Source of the DNA: Helcobacillus massiliensis
GTDB lineage: Bacteria; Actinomycetota; Actinomycetes; Actinomycetales; Dermabacteraceae
Direction of reading: 5' to 3'
DNA length: 64,000 bases
Assembly: GCF_014191425.1 (NCBI RefSeq)
Contig: NZ_JACHWP010000001.1
Span: 806,001 to 870,000, forward strand
Positions 1 to 8,874 of the stretch are shown piece after piece. Position 1 is the stretch's first letter. Each line of letters begins with the position of its first letter. The notes under the pieces were generated by a model. That model saw nothing but the letters and a program-made list of their open reading frames with translations. It was not told the origin of the DNA and did not search any database. The position numbers and the translations under genes are program-made.

Positions 1-457
1 GCAGGGATGAGAAGTCAGTGACGAGCGCGGACCCGTCGGACCGCAGCAGCAGGCCCGCACCCGGACGGTGCCCCAGGGCCAGCTCCCGCGCGTTCAGCGC
101 TTCGCACAGCTGCTCGAGGTCCCGCCGGACCGCTGCCTCTGCCTCCGCGGCCCGGGGCGCACCCGCGGCGCGGCTCTGGGTCCGCCGTCCCCGGGAGCGG
201 CGCAGCACCTCCCCCGTCTCCACCGCATAGTGGAGCACTCCGCCGCTCAGCAGCTCAGGCGCGGCACGGACCCCGTCGGCCTTCAGCGAGCGGATCAGTG
301 CCCGCTCCCGACGCACCCGCAGCGCGGCCCGCAGAGTGCGGGCGCGCACCACGGTCACCTCCTGGCCGACGGCTGTGCGAGCGGCCCAGACCTCGCGTCC
401 GTCATCGATCTCGGTCAGTGTGTGCGGGTCCAGGCCCGCGGCAGATAGACGTCCCAT
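1..457 (-). CDS. Protein-kinase-like protein, degenerate; C-terminal part outside the window
   Basis: Reading frame open from ATG at 457 to the window edge (152 codons seen). The N-terminal half looks like a kinase small lobe (IDDGREVWAARTAVGQEVTV, then a helix rich in Arg/Leu). Near the edge, residues around 130-152 read GHRPGAGLLLRSDGSALVTD followed by FSSL. This has the spacing of a Ser/Thr kinase catalytic loop plus DFG (HRDLKPxNxLL...DFG), but the catalytic Asp and Lys are missing and DFG is DFS. I infer a pseudokinase or kinase-like regulator; the fold assignment is by eye. An in-frame GTG at 472 is an alternative start, and no clear Shine-Dalgarno is visible for either. It is divergent from lipB with about 100 bp between them. 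Confidence 0.5.
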   Translation of the reverse strand, partial: MGRLSAAGLDPHTLTEIDDGREVWAARTAVGQEVTVVRARTLRAALRVRRERALIRSLKADGVRAAPELLSGGVLHYAVETGEVLRRSRGRRTQSRAAGAPRAAEAEAAVRRDLEQLCEALNARELALGHRPGAGLLLRSDGSALVTDFSSL

Positions 458-559
458 GAGCCCATCGCACACCCCAGACGGCCCCTGTGGCGCGAGGACC
501 ACTACATTGTGGATAACCGGGAGGCGGCGGCCCACCCGCGGTGGCGTAGGGTGGAGGGC

Positions 560-1249
560 GTGCTTGAGATCATTCGCGTCGGCTTCTCCGAGGATTCAGG
601 ACTGGACTCCACCCACGAGCAGTGGGGGCTGCCGCCCGGTCCCGTCGAATACCGAGCCGCGTGGGATCTGCAGCGCCGCATCCACGCCGAAGTCGTCGGC
701 GGTGAGCGCCCCAACACGCTGCTGCTGCTGGAGCACCAGCCGGTGTACACCGCCGGCAAGCGCACCATCGACGAGGAGCGCCCCCAGGACGGAGCGCCCG
801 TGGTGGATGTGGACCGCGGCGGCAAGATCACGTGGCACGGACCCGAGCAGCTCGTCGGCTACCCCATCGTGAAGCTGCCCCCGCCGATCGATGTGGTCGG
901 ATTCGTCCGCGGCATCGAAGAGGCGATCATGGCGGTGTGCGACCAGGTCGGTGTGAACACCGTGCCCATCGAGGGCCGTTCCGGTGTGTGGGTGCCCGAC
1001 CCGCTCGGCATGGACCGCAAGGTGTGCGCCATCGGGCTGCGCGTGTCCAAGCGCGCCACCATGCACGGGTTCGCCCTGAACTGCGCGAACGACCTCTCCT
1101 GGTCCCACAACGTCATCCCCTGCGGGATCGACGACGCCGGGGTGACGAGCCTCAGCGTGGAGACCGGGTGCACCATCCGACCAGCTGACGTGATCCACGC
1201 GGTCGAGGAGCAGATGCGTCAGCTCGAAGCGAACAAGGGCCTGGACTGA
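560..1249 (+). CDS. lipB: Octanoyl-[acyl carrier protein]:protein N-octanoyltransferase
   Basis: Transfers octanoyl groups from ACP to lipoyl domains (E2 subunits, GcvH), the first step of de novo protein lipoylation. Family signatures are present: GGKITWHGPEQLVGYP with His93, the catalytic Lys164 in VSKRATMHGF and the catalytic Cys188 in IPCGI, giving the LipB Lys/Cys pair. GTG at 560 is preferred because a TAGGGT -10 box (547-552) ends 7 nt upstream, suggesting a leaderless message; an in-frame GTG at 509 would add 17 residues unlike the family. Length from 560 is 229 aa, normal for LipB. lipA follows 80 bp downstream with its own -10 (TAGACT, about 1294) and a strong ribosome site. Confidence 0.95.
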   Translation: MLEIIRVGFSEDSGLDSTHEQWGLPPGPVEYRAAWDLQRRIHAEVVGGERPNTLLLLEHQPVYTAGKRTIDEERPQDGAPVVDVDRGGKITWHGPEQLVGYPIVKLPPPIDVVGFVRGIEEAIMAVCDQVGVNTVPIEGRSGVWVPDPLGMDRKVCAIGLRVSKRATMHGFALNCANDLSWSHNVIPCGIDDAGVTSLSVETGCTIRPADVIHAVEEQMRQLEANKGLD

Positions 1250-1329
1250 GTTCCCTGCATCACCCCGTTCCGGGCAAACGCGGGGCCCCTCGATAGACTG
1301 GGCCGAACCCAATTCAAGGAGGCTGAGGC

Positions 1330-2412
1330 GTGACGGTCGCATCTGAAGGACGGAAGCTGCGTCGAGTGGAAGCTCGCAATGCGGAAACTCCGATCGAGCG
1401 CAAACCGAGCTGGATCAAGACCACCGCGAAGATGGGCCCCGAGTACGCTGCGATGAAGCAGCGGGTGCACGGCCAGGGTCTGCACACGGTCTGCGAAGAA
1501 GCGGGCTGCCCGAACATCTTCGAATGCTGGGAGGACCGCGAGGCGACCTTCCTCATCGGCGGTGACACCTGCACGCGCCGCTGCGACTTCTGCGACATCG
1601 CCACCGGCAAGCCGATGCCCGTGGACCCCGCGGAGCCGTTCAAGGTCGCGATGCAGGTCAAGGACATGGGCCTGCGCTACTCCACCATCACCGGTGTGGC
1701 GCGCGACGACCTCTCCGACGGCGCCGCCGGGCTGTTCGCCGAGACCTGCAAGCAGATCCACAAGCTCAACCCCGGCACGGGCGTTGAGCTGCTGATCGAC
1801 GACATCAAGGGTGACGCCGGGGCACTGCAGAAGGTCTTCGAGGCCAAGCCCGAAGTGTTCGCCCACAACCTCGAGACCGTGCCGCGGATCTTCAAGCAGA
1901 TCCGCCCCGCGTTCCGCTACGAGCGCAGCCTCGATGTGCTGCGGCAGGGCAAGGACGCCGGCATGATCACCAAGTCCAACCTGATCCTCGGCATGGGCGA
2001 GACCACCGAGGAGATCATCGAGTCGATGCAGGCGCTGCACGATGCCGGCACCGACATCCTCACCATCACCCAGTACCTGCGCCCCTCGAAGCTGCACCAC
2101 CCGATCGACCGGTGGGTGAAGCCGATGGAGTTCGTGGACCTGTCGAAGAAGGCGTACGAGATCGGCTTCCTCGCCGTTATGGCCGGCCCGATGGTCCGCT
2201 CCTCGTACCGTGCGGGTCGTCTCTGGGCGGAGGCCATGAACAAGCTCGGCCGTCCGATCCCGGAGGAGCTGAAGCACCTGGACACCTCGACCCCTGCGAC
2301 CCAGGAGGCCGAAGCCGTGGTGGAGCGCATGAAGGAGCGCGAGGAGCGGCACGCCGCCCTCGAGGCTCGCCGTGCTGCTCGCCGCGCAGCTGACGCCGCC
2401 TCCGGCCGCTGA
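1330..2412 (+). CDS. lipA: Lipoyl synthase (radical SAM)
   Basis: Inserts two sulfurs into protein-bound octanoate to make lipoyl groups, following LipB. Both iron-sulfur sites are visible: the auxiliary-cluster cysteines 55, 60 and 66 ([12 protein letters not shown]) and the radical-SAM CTRRCDFC motif at 81-88. The conserved C-terminal RSSYRAG supplies the Ser ligand of the auxiliary cluster. At 360 aa the length is typical for actinobacterial LipA. The GTG start at 1330 has AAGGAGG about 8 nt upstream. It is followed 32 nt later by the DUF4191 gene, probably co-transcribed. The aceE gene in this window encodes E1 of a complex whose E2 needs this pathway. Confidence 0.98.
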   Translation: MTVASEGRKLRRVEARNAETPIERKPSWIKTTAKMGPEYAAMKQRVHGQGLHTVCEEAGCPNIFECWEDREATFLIGGDTCTRRCDFCDIATGKPMPVDPAEPFKVAMQVKDMGLRYSTITGVARDDLSDGAAGLFAETCKQIHKLNPGTGVELLIDDIKGDAGALQKVFEAKPEVFAHNLETVPRIFKQIRPAFRYERSLDVLRQGKDAGMITKSNLILGMGETTEEIIESMQALHDAGTDILTITQYLRPSKLHHPIDRWVKPMEFVDLSKKAYEIGFLAVMAGPMVRSSYRAGRLWAEAMNKLGRPIPEELKHLDTSTPATQEAEAVVERMKEREERHAALEARRAARRAADAASGR

Positions 2413-2444
2413 CCCCTCCCGAAGCGACCTGAGCGAAGAAGGAC

Positions 2445-3188
2445 ATGGCGAAGAAGAAGACCCGCGGCGGTTCGGCCGCCGCATCCCCATCCCCCGATAC
2501 CGCGCCCGGCAAGAAGCCCGGCCGCATGAAGCAGATCTTCGAGGCGTACAAGCAGACGCAGCGGGAGGACCCGAGCACACTGCCGTGGATGCTCGGCGCC
2601 CTCATCGGCTGCATCGTGCTGTTCTCCCTCCTGCTGTGGCTGATCCTCGATGCACCGATCTACGGCGCGTTCATCGGCCTGGCGTTCGGTCTGATCGCGG
2701 CCCTGTTCATCCTGGGTCGTCGCGCTGAACGCGCCGCCTACGCGAAGATCGAGGGCCAGCAGGGCGCCGAGCTCGCCGCTATGCAGTCCATTCGCCGCGG
2801 TTGGAACGTGGAACGGGACCCGGCGGCGTTGGAGCCGCGCGGCCACACCATGCTGTTCCGCGCCTCCGGTCGTCCCGGCATCGCCCTGGTGGTGTCCGGA
2901 TCGAACGGTCCGGCCCGCAAGCTGATGGGCAAGGAGGTCTCCCGCATGGAGCGGCTCTTCCCGAATGTTCCGGTGCACGGCATCCACGTGGGGCGCGGTG
3001 AGGACGAGATCCCGCTGCCGAAGCTGGCGACGTACATGCAGCGCATGAAGCCGACCCTGACGAAGCATGAGGCCGGTGAGGTCTCGCGCCGCCTGCAGGC
3101 GATGCCGAACCCGATCCGCCAGGCTGTGCCGAAGGGTGTGGATCCGATGCGTGCGCGCCCGAACCGTCGCGCGATGCGCGGCCGCTGA
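2445..3188 (+). CDS. DUF4191 family membrane protein
   Basis: 247 aa. Lys/Gly-rich cytoplasmic N terminus, two adjacent transmembrane segments at about 48-68 and 71-91, then a soluble domain ending in an Arg-rich tail (NRRAMRGR). It matches the actinobacterial DUF4191 family, which is habitually encoded just downstream of lipA. Function is unknown; linkage suggests a link to lipoylation or envelope housekeeping, but that is only inference. The ATG has AAGAAGGA upstream. A GC-rich hairpin ends the transcript (3226-3260). Confidence 0.85.
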   Translation: MAKKKTRGGSAAASPSPDTAPGKKPGRMKQIFEAYKQTQREDPSTLPWMLGALIGCIVLFSLLLWLILDAPIYGAFIGLAFGLIAALFILGRRAERAAYAKIEGQQGAELAAMQSIRRGWNVERDPAALEPRGHTMLFRASGRPGIALVVSGSNGPARKLMGKEVSRMERLFPNVPVHGIHVGRGEDEIPLPKLATYMQRMKPTLTKHEAGEVSRRLQAMPNPIRQAVPKGVDPMRARPNRRAMRGR

Positions 3189-3225
3189 TCGCATTGGTCG
3201 CGCCGCTGCGGCGGTGATGACGGTG

Positions 3226-3260
3226 ACGGGCCCGTGGGGAGATGCTCCCTGCGGGCCCGT
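3226..3260. terminator. Hairpin terminator after DUF4191
   Basis: ACGGGCCCG (3226-3234) pairs perfectly with CGGGCCCGT (3252-3260) around a 17-nt loop, followed by a pyrimidine-rich stretch. It lies between the converging DUF4191 and RDD genes, so it may stop transcription from both sides. Confidence 0.65.
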
Positions 3261-3327
3261 TCTCCGTTCTCAGAGTGCCGCGGGGTGAGGGGGGGGACGA
3301 CGGAGTCTGCAGGCGGGGCGGACGGGA

Positions 3328-3768
3328 TCAGGAGGTGGCGCGGATCACCAGCACGCCGGCGGCCATATCGTGACCGAGCTGACGGTCCCTGCCCTGAATG
3401 ACCAGGGGGATCAGCAGCGCCATCAGCAGGGTGCGGATGAGGGCCCGCAGCACCATTGGCGAGCGGCCGCTGACGGGCATGAGGCGCAGGCCGCAGAAGA
3501 ACTGGCCGATCGTGGCGCCGAACAGGGGCAGCATCAGCAGATTGATCGCGAGGAACACGGCGGTGGACCCCCAGTTGGTGGGGCCGAACGCGAGATAGGC
3601 GCCACCGGCGGAGACCAGGGCGTCGATGATCCAGGAGGTGAAGCGGATGCCGAGACGCGCTGGGGAGCCGGGACCATCGGCGGGCACGCCGTACCGGGAA
3701 CCGGGGCGGTAGTCGGGGTCAGTCGGTGCGCCCTCCAGCCAGGTCCCCAGGTCTTTTCTCTCGATCAC
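3328..3768 (-). CDS. RDD family membrane protein
   Basis: 146 aa from the chosen GTG. Soluble N-terminal stretch with [11 protein letters not shown], then an RDD domain: [17 protein letters not shown] opens the first membrane segment, and GLRLMPVSG and the charged [12 protein letters not shown] segment are typical. Three or so hydrophobic segments. Function is unknown; RDD proteins are proposed transporters or membrane scaffolds. GTG at 3768 is chosen because a TATCTT -10 box (RC of 3775-3780) ends 6 nt upstream (leaderless); an in-frame GTG at 3840 would add 24 residues. It is divergent from glnA, an arrangement common in actinobacteria. Confidence 0.8.
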   Translation of the reverse strand: MIERKDLGTWLEGAPTDPDYRPGSRYGVPADGPGSPARLGIRFTSWIIDALVSAGGAYLAFGPTNWGSTAVFLAINLLMLPLFGATIGQFFCGLRLMPVSGRSPMVLRALIRTLLMALLIPLVIQGRDRQLGHDMAAGVLVIRATS

Positions 3769-3819
3769 ATCCGAAAGATACGCGGTGGTCAGATCCGATT
3801 CAACTCTCGGGTCGCCGTT

Positions 3820-3825
3820 TAGGAT
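3820..3825 (+). promoter_or_regulatory. Putative glnA -10 box (TAGGAT)
   Basis: TAGGAT lies about 68 bp upstream of the glnA GTG, giving an untranslated leader near 60 nt. It sits between the RDD and glnA starts. I did not see a clear -35 or a GlnR/AmtR operator by eye. Confidence 0.4.
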
Positions 3826-3892
3826 GGGAGGGACATGCACCCCTCACAGGTGCTGGCAGACCGCGCGACCACGTGCGAATTGGAGGAACAGA

Positions 3893-5317
3893 GTGTTCAG
3901 CAGCCCGGAAGAAGCCGTCCGTTACATCGAAGAGGAGGACGTCAAGTTCGTCGACGTCCGCTTCATCGACCTCCCCGGTGTGATGCAGCATTTCAATCTG
4001 CCCGCGAAGTCGTTCGACCTCGAAGCCATTGAGACCGGGCAGCTGTTCGACGGCTCATCCATCCGCGGCTTCCAGGCGATCCACGAGTCCGATATGAAGC
4101 TGATCCCGGACCTCGAGACCGCCTACATCGACCCGTTCCGCGATCAGAAGACTCTGATCATCAACTTCTCCATCGTTGACCCGTTCACCGATGAGCCGTA
4201 CTCCCGTGACCCCCGGACGGTTGCGGCGAAGGCCGAGGAGTACCTGAAGTCCACCGGCATCGCCGACACCGCGTTCTTCGCCGCCGAAGCCGAGTTCTAC
4301 ATCTTCGACGACATCCGGTACAAGACCGGCATCAACAGCTCCTTCTACGAGATCGACTCGGATGAAGCCGCCTGGAACTCCGACCGCATCGAAGAGGGCG
4401 GCAACCAGGGCTACAAGACTCGCGTCAACGGCGGCTACTTCCCAGTCCCGCCCGTGGATCAGCTCGCTGACCTCCGCGACGAGATCTGCCGTGTCCTGGA
4501 CGAAACCGGCCTGGAAGTGGAGCGCGCCCACCACGAGGTCGGCACCGCCGGCCAGCAGGAGATCAACTACCGCTTCTCCACGCTGCAGCAGGCCGCTGAC
4601 GACGTCATGAAGTTCAAGTACGTGGTCCGCAACGTCGCCTGGGAAGCCGGCCGCACCGTCACCTTCATGCCGAAGCCGCTGTACGGTGACGCCGGGTCCG
4701 GTATGCACTGCCACCAGTCCCTGTGGAAGGACGGCGAACCGCTGTTCTACGACGAGCGCGGCTACGGCGGCCTGTCCGATATTGCGCGCTGGTACATCGG
4801 CGGTCTCATCGAGCACGCGCAGGCCCTGACCGCGTTCACCAACCCGACCGTGAACTCGTTCAAGCGCCTCGTGCCCGGCTTTGAAGCACCGGTCAACATG
4901 GTGTACTCCGCCCGCAACCGATCCGCTGCTATCCGCATCCCAGTCACCGGTTCGTCCCCGAAGGCGAAGCGCCTGGAGTTCCGCGCCCCGGACCCGTCGG
5001 CCAACCCGTACCTGGCGTTCGCAGCGCAGCTGATGGCCGGCATCGACGGCATCCGCAACCGCATTGAGCCGCCGGAGCCGATCGACAAGGACCTGTACGA
5101 GCTGCCGCCGGAGGAGCACGAGGCGATCGCGAAGCTGCCCGAGTCCCTCAGCGGCGCCCTGGACGCCCTGGAGAAGGACCACGACTTCCTCACCGAGGGT
5201 GATGTGTTCCCCGCAGACCTCATCGAAACGTGGATCGCGTACAAGCGGGAGAACGAGATCGAGCCGTTCCGCCTGATCCCCCACCCGCTGGAGTTCGAGC
5301 TCTACTACGACCTCTGA
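3893..5317 (+). CDS. glnA: Glutamine synthetase type I (GlnA1)
   Basis: Makes glutamine from glutamate, ammonia and ATP; central to nitrogen assimilation. 474 aa, the normal type I length. The GTG at 3893 is preceded by TGGAGGA 6 nt away; upstream in-frame codons are non-coding. Visible motifs are [19 protein letters not shown] and NRSAAIRIP of the active site. The adenylylation site Tyr402 lies in [10 protein letters not shown], so it should be regulated by GlnE, encoded 4.5 kb downstream. A second, shorter synthetase (glnA2) is also in the window. Confidence 0.98.
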   Translation: MFSSPEEAVRYIEEEDVKFVDVRFIDLPGVMQHFNLPAKSFDLEAIETGQLFDGSSIRGFQAIHESDMKLIPDLETAYIDPFRDQKTLIINFSIVDPFTDEPYSRDPRTVAAKAEEYLKSTGIADTAFFAAEAEFYIFDDIRYKTGINSSFYEIDSDEAAWNSDRIEEGGNQGYKTRVNGGYFPVPPVDQLADLRDEICRVLDETGLEVERAHHEVGTAGQQEINYRFSTLQQAADDVMKFKYVVRNVAWEAGRTVTFMPKPLYGDAGSGMHCHQSLWKDGEPLFYDERGYGGLSDIARWYIGGLIEHAQALTAFTNPTVNSFKRLVPGFEAPVNMVYSARNRSAAIRIPVTGSSPKAKRLEFRAPDPSANPYLAFAAQLMAGIDGIRNRIEPPEPIDKDLYELPPEEHEAIAKLPESLSGALDALEKDHDFLTEGDVFPADLIETWIAYKRENEIEPFRLIPHPLEFELYYDL

Positions 5318-5330
5318 TCCCATCGCCGCA

Positions 5331-5346
5331 CTGATCAGCTGATCAG
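5331..5346. repeat. 16-bp perfect palindrome between glnA and the amidase gene
   Basis: CTGATCAGCTGATCAG, a direct doubling of the palindrome CTGATCAG, begins 13 nt after the glnA stop. It could be a small terminator stem or an operator for the downstream amidase, whose -10 (TAGCGT, 5368-5373) begins 21 bp later. No T-run follows. Confidence 0.6.
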
Positions 5347-5379
5347 CGGCCGACGGATGCTGCGCGGTAGCGTTGTGCC

Positions 5380-6822
5380 ATGTCCCACCTGCATGAGCTC
5401 AGCGCTGCCGCGCTCCTTTCTGCCCTGAAGAACCGGGAGGTCAGCGCCGTCGACGCAGCTCGCCACTTCCTTCAGCGCTGCGAGGGCGACCAGACGAACG
5501 CGATCGTCTCGCTCGAACCCGAAAGGGCCCTGGAGCGAGCTGCCCAGGTGGATGCCGGCAATTTCACCGGGCCACTCGCCGGGCTCCCCACCGCGGACAA
5601 GGACCTGCATCAGCGCCGAGGGTGGGTCGCCACGTTCGGCACCCGCCGCTTCCGCGGCCTGCGCGCGGAACGGACCGACGCGCTCACCACGCAGCTCGAC
5701 TCCACCGGTGCCCTCTCGCTTGGCGCCACCGCCAGCCCTGAGTTCGGCTTCACGAACTACACCCGCTCGCTTCTGCACGGCACCACGACCGTTCCCGGCC
5801 GGCCGGACCTCAACGCGGGCGGCTCCTCCGGAGGCGCGGCCGCCGCGGTCGCCTCCCGCATCCTGCCCGTCGCGCCCGGCTCAGACGCCGGTGGGTCCGT
5901 GCGCATTCCCGCCGCGGCCTGCGGCATCATCGGCCTGAAGCCGTCGCGCGGCCGCATCGCCGCGATGGATGGGCAGGACGCCCTGGGCGGTCTCCCGACA
6001 GCGGGCGTCCTCGCCCGATCCGCTGAGGACGCGGGGATCCTCCTGGATGCCCTCATCACCCGCGGGGCCGACGGCGCACCCACCTCCGGTGCCGCCACCG
6101 CTCCCCCACCGCCGCAGCGTCGATCCTTCGCCGACATCCGCGACCTCGCGCCGGGCCTGCGGGTCGGGGTGATCGCGGGCCCCACCCTGTGGGACGAGGT
6201 GGTCGACTGCCCCACCAGTGCCGAAGCGGCGCAGGCGCAGGACGCCGCCATCGCGGCGCTCACCGGTCTCGGTGCTGAGGTGGAGGAGGTGCGTCTGCCG
6301 TCGTTGCCGGGGTACGCGCAGGCGTTCATGACGCTGTGGATGGCGAACGCGGCGCAGCTGCGCTCCCTGCCCTCCCCCATGGAGGAGCCGCCGCCGTTCG
6401 AAGCGCTGACCCGCTGGCTGATCGAGCAGGGCCGCAGCCTCGACCCCGGTGACGTCGCGGCATCCGTCGGCCGCTTCGCTGAGGTGGAGCGCGCCCTGAT
6501 CCGCACGTTCGCGCCCTATGATCTCGTCCTCTCCCCCACCACCGCGCTGCCGCCCCGCCCGAACGACTGGCCCGGTGACCTCGAGACCGGGGACGGGCTC
6601 GCGAACTTCCACGCCCAGTGCCAGTACAGTCCCCACACCTCCATGATCAACGTGGCGGGGCTGCCTGCTGTGTCCGTGCCGACCGTGCGGGTCGGCGACG
6701 GCGTCTCGATGAGCGTCCAGCTGATCGGGCGGCCCGGCCGGGAGGACCTGTGCCTGGATGCGGCGCAGGCACTGTCCGCGGCAACGGGGAACATCGCGCT
6801 GAGCGCCGGGGACGGCTCATGA
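5380..6822 (+). CDS. Amidase signature family hydrolase
   Basis: 480 aa. The Ser-cisSer-Lys triad of the amidase signature family is present: Lys74 (PTADKDLHQ), Ser149 in NAGGSSGGAAAAV and Ser173 in SDAGGSVRIPAAACG. These enzymes hydrolyse amides; the substrate cannot be read from sequence. It is not obviously GatA, since no gatB/gatC is nearby. TAGCGT (5368-5373) ends 6 nt before the ATG, so the message is probably leaderless. The stop overlaps the ATG of the sensor kinase (ATGA), so the enzyme and the two-component system are translationally coupled. Function within that module is inferred only. Confidence 0.88.
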   Translation: MSHLHELSAAALLSALKNREVSAVDAARHFLQRCEGDQTNAIVSLEPERALERAAQVDAGNFTGPLAGLPTADKDLHQRRGWVATFGTRRFRGLRAERTDALTTQLDSTGALSLGATASPEFGFTNYTRSLLHGTTTVPGRPDLNAGGSSGGAAAAVASRILPVAPGSDAGGSVRIPAAACGIIGLKPSRGRIAAMDGQDALGGLPTAGVLARSAEDAGILLDALITRGADGAPTSGAATAPPPPQRRSFADIRDLAPGLRVGVIAGPTLWDEVVDCPTSAEAAQAQDAAIAALTGLGAEVEEVRLPSLPGYAQAFMTLWMANAAQLRSLPSPMEEPPPFEALTRWLIEQGRSLDPGDVAASVGRFAEVERALIRTFAPYDLVLSPTTALPPRPNDWPGDLETGDGLANFHAQCQYSPHTSMINVAGLPAVSVPTVRVGDGVSMSVQLIGRPGREDLCLDAAQALSAATGNIALSAGDGS

Positions 6823-8105
6823 GCGCAGCGATGACGGTGCCACGATCAGAATCGCGGCTCGCGGCAGGGGTGCGCTGGTTCGTGCATCTGCTGCTGTACG
6901 CACTGTCGGGAATCGTGGGACTGCTGCTGCTCGCACGATCCGAACCCGGGGCAGGCCCCGCGGTCGCCGTGCTCGTCCTGCTGGTGAGCGTCTACTCCCT
7001 CGGTGCGCGGTTCTCAGTGGAGCGCCCTCAGGATCCGGCGCCCAGCGCCTCCCCGCAGTCCCTGACCGGCGTGCACCCGCGCCGCTCTCTTCTCGCCCTG
7101 CTGCTGACGCTCGCACTGTGGTTGGTGCTGTGCGTGCTCACCCCCCAGGGCGTCTGGATCGCATTCGCCCTCTTCTTCGCCGTCCTCATGCTCCCCTCCC
7201 GCATCTTGGGCATCACACTGCTGTTCCTGGTTGCGCTGGTCGCGGGGTTCGCGCCCGCGCTCCACACGACGGAAACGGCTGTTCTGGGCCCCGGCCAGGT
7301 GCTCGGCCCGTTCATCGGCGCCCTCGTGGCCCTCGGCATCATGAGCACACTGCGGACCCTGCAGAAGGAGATAGCGATCCGTGAACTCATCACCCGTGAA
7401 CTGCGCACCACCCGCGCGCAGCTCGCCCGCACCGAACGCGACGCCGGCATCGCCCAGGAACGCGAACGCATCGCCCGCGACCTCCACGACACAGTCGCCC
7501 AGTCCACCATCTCCATCAGCATGCTCCTGGAGTCCGCGCAGCGCGCCGCCGCCGACTCCGACACCGCGCGCCTGGGCGAACTGCTCGAATCAGCGCTGGA
7601 CATGACACGGCAGACCACCCGGCAGACCCGCCAGTTCGTCGACGCCGGTGCTCCCTCCGCTGCGCCGGTCGACGAGGACCCGGCCGCCGTGCTCTGCCAG
7701 GAGCTGCAGCAGCTGGTGGACCAGCATCAGCTGACGACCAGCGCCCGGATCGTTTTGCGCTGCGACCTCTCCGCCAGCGACAGCGCCCCGGGAATCAGCG
7801 CCGAGCCGGACGCCCGCCCGGCCATACGGCAGAGCGCCGCGCAGACCCTTGTCCGCGTTGCCTCCTCCCTGCTGGCGAACGCTGTCCAGCACGCCCGGGC
7901 CGACACGATCGTGGTGACAGTCGGGCAGCATGAGGGCGAGCTCATGCTGGACGTCGTGGATGACGGCGCCGGCATCCCCACCGGCCGGGATGAGGGCTTC
8001 GGTCTGCGCACCGTCCGCGCCCGCGTGAAGTCCGCCGGCGGCACCGCCACCGTGGAGACGGCGCCCGCGCACGGAACCGCCGTATCCGTGACCGTCCCCG
8101 CGTGA
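6819..8105 (+). CDS. Sensor histidine kinase, NarL/LiaS-type (HisKA_3)
   Basis: 428 aa. About five or six membrane segments span residues 20-177 with little extracellular loop, which suggests sensing within the membrane. A short coiled linker leads to the dimerisation domain with phospho-acceptor His223 in [13 protein letters not shown]. The ATPase domain shows LLANAVQHA (N box), VDDGAGIP (G1) and [11 protein letters not shown] (G2). The ATG at 6819 overlaps the amidase stop by four bases. The response regulator starts 67 bp downstream. The signal is unknown; related intramembrane kinases answer envelope stress. Confidence 0.93.
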   Translation: MSAAMTVPRSESRLAAGVRWFVHLLLYALSGIVGLLLLARSEPGAGPAVAVLVLLVSVYSLGARFSVERPQDPAPSASPQSLTGVHPRRSLLALLLTLALWLVLCVLTPQGVWIAFALFFAVLMLPSRILGITLLFLVALVAGFAPALHTTETAVLGPGQVLGPFIGALVALGIMSTLRTLQKEIAIRELITRELRTTRAQLARTERDAGIAQERERIARDLHDTVAQSTISISMLLESAQRAAADSDTARLGELLESALDMTRQTTRQTRQFVDAGAPSAAPVDEDPAAVLCQELQQLVDQHQLTTSARIVLRCDLSASDSAPGISAEPDARPAIRQSAAQTLVRVASSLLANAVQHARADTIVVTVGQHEGELMLDVVDDGAGIPTGRDEGFGLRTVRARVKSAGGTATVETAPAHGTAVSVTVPA

Positions 8106-8172
8106 CCGCCCCACGATCCGCCCCAGGGCGGCGTGGAACACTGAGAGCCGCACTGAACCGAGGAGGCCCCCG

Positions 8173-8796
8173 ATGACTCGCATCATGCTCGCCGACGACC
8201 ACGCCATCGTGCGCCAGGGGCTGCGCACCGTGCTGGAGGCCGACGGGGGCGACCTCGACGTGATCGGTGCCGAAGCCGCCACCGCGGAGGACGCGCTTCG
8301 ACTCGCGTCCCTGCACCGGCCGGACGTTGTGCTGCTGGACCTCCAGTTCGTGTCCGGCGCCGCCCGCGGCACCGACGTCATCGCTGACATCGTGGCCCTG
8401 GACAGCGCCCCCGTGGTGATCGTGCTGACCACCTACGACAACGACCAGGACGTCCTCGCGTCCATCGACGCCGGCGCCACCAGCTACCTGCTGAAGGACA
8501 CGCCGGGGCCTGAGATCGCCGCGGCGATCCGCCGCGCCGTCAGTGGGGAGTCGGTGCTGGACCGCAGGATCCGTCGGCGCCTCGACAGTGAGGCCGCGCT
8601 GTCGCAGCGGGAGCGGGAAGTGCTCGACCTCGTGGCCCGCGGCGCCACCAACGCCGCGATCTCCCGCGAACTGTTCCTCTCGCAGGCGACGGTCAAAACG
8701 CACCTCGTGCACATCTTCGACAAGCTGCAGGTGCGTTCGCGCACCGAAGCGGTGGCCCGGGCGCGTGAGCTCGGTGTGCTGCGCTCCGACGCGTGA
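8173..8796 (+). CDS. Response regulator, NarL/FixJ family (REC-LuxR HTH)
   Basis: 207 aa. Receiver domain with the acidic pair in [11 protein letters not shown], phospho-acceptor Asp56 (VVLLDLQF), Thr in VLTTYD and Lys in YLLKD. The C-terminal LuxR-type helix-turn-helix ([18 protein letters not shown], then [13 protein letters not shown]) binds DNA. Cognate partner of the preceding kinase by adjacency. GAGGAGG upstream of the ATG is a strong ribosome site. Targets are unknown, but the amidase-kinase-regulator operon itself is the obvious first candidate. Confidence 0.95.
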   Translation: MTRIMLADDHAIVRQGLRTVLEADGGDLDVIGAEAATAEDALRLASLHRPDVVLLDLQFVSGAARGTDVIADIVALDSAPVVIVLTTYDNDQDVLASIDAGATSYLLKDTPGPEIAAAIRRAVSGESVLDRRIRRRLDSEAALSQREREVLDLVARGATNAAISRELFLSQATVKTHLVHIFDKLQVRSRTEAVARARELGVLRSDA

Positions 8797-8874
8797 CAGC
8801 CGGCGCCCGCGAGGGCTCCTCGTCGGTCGTGCCGGACGGGCCCGCAGCGCGGGGCATGCGAGCCTCTCGAGACG

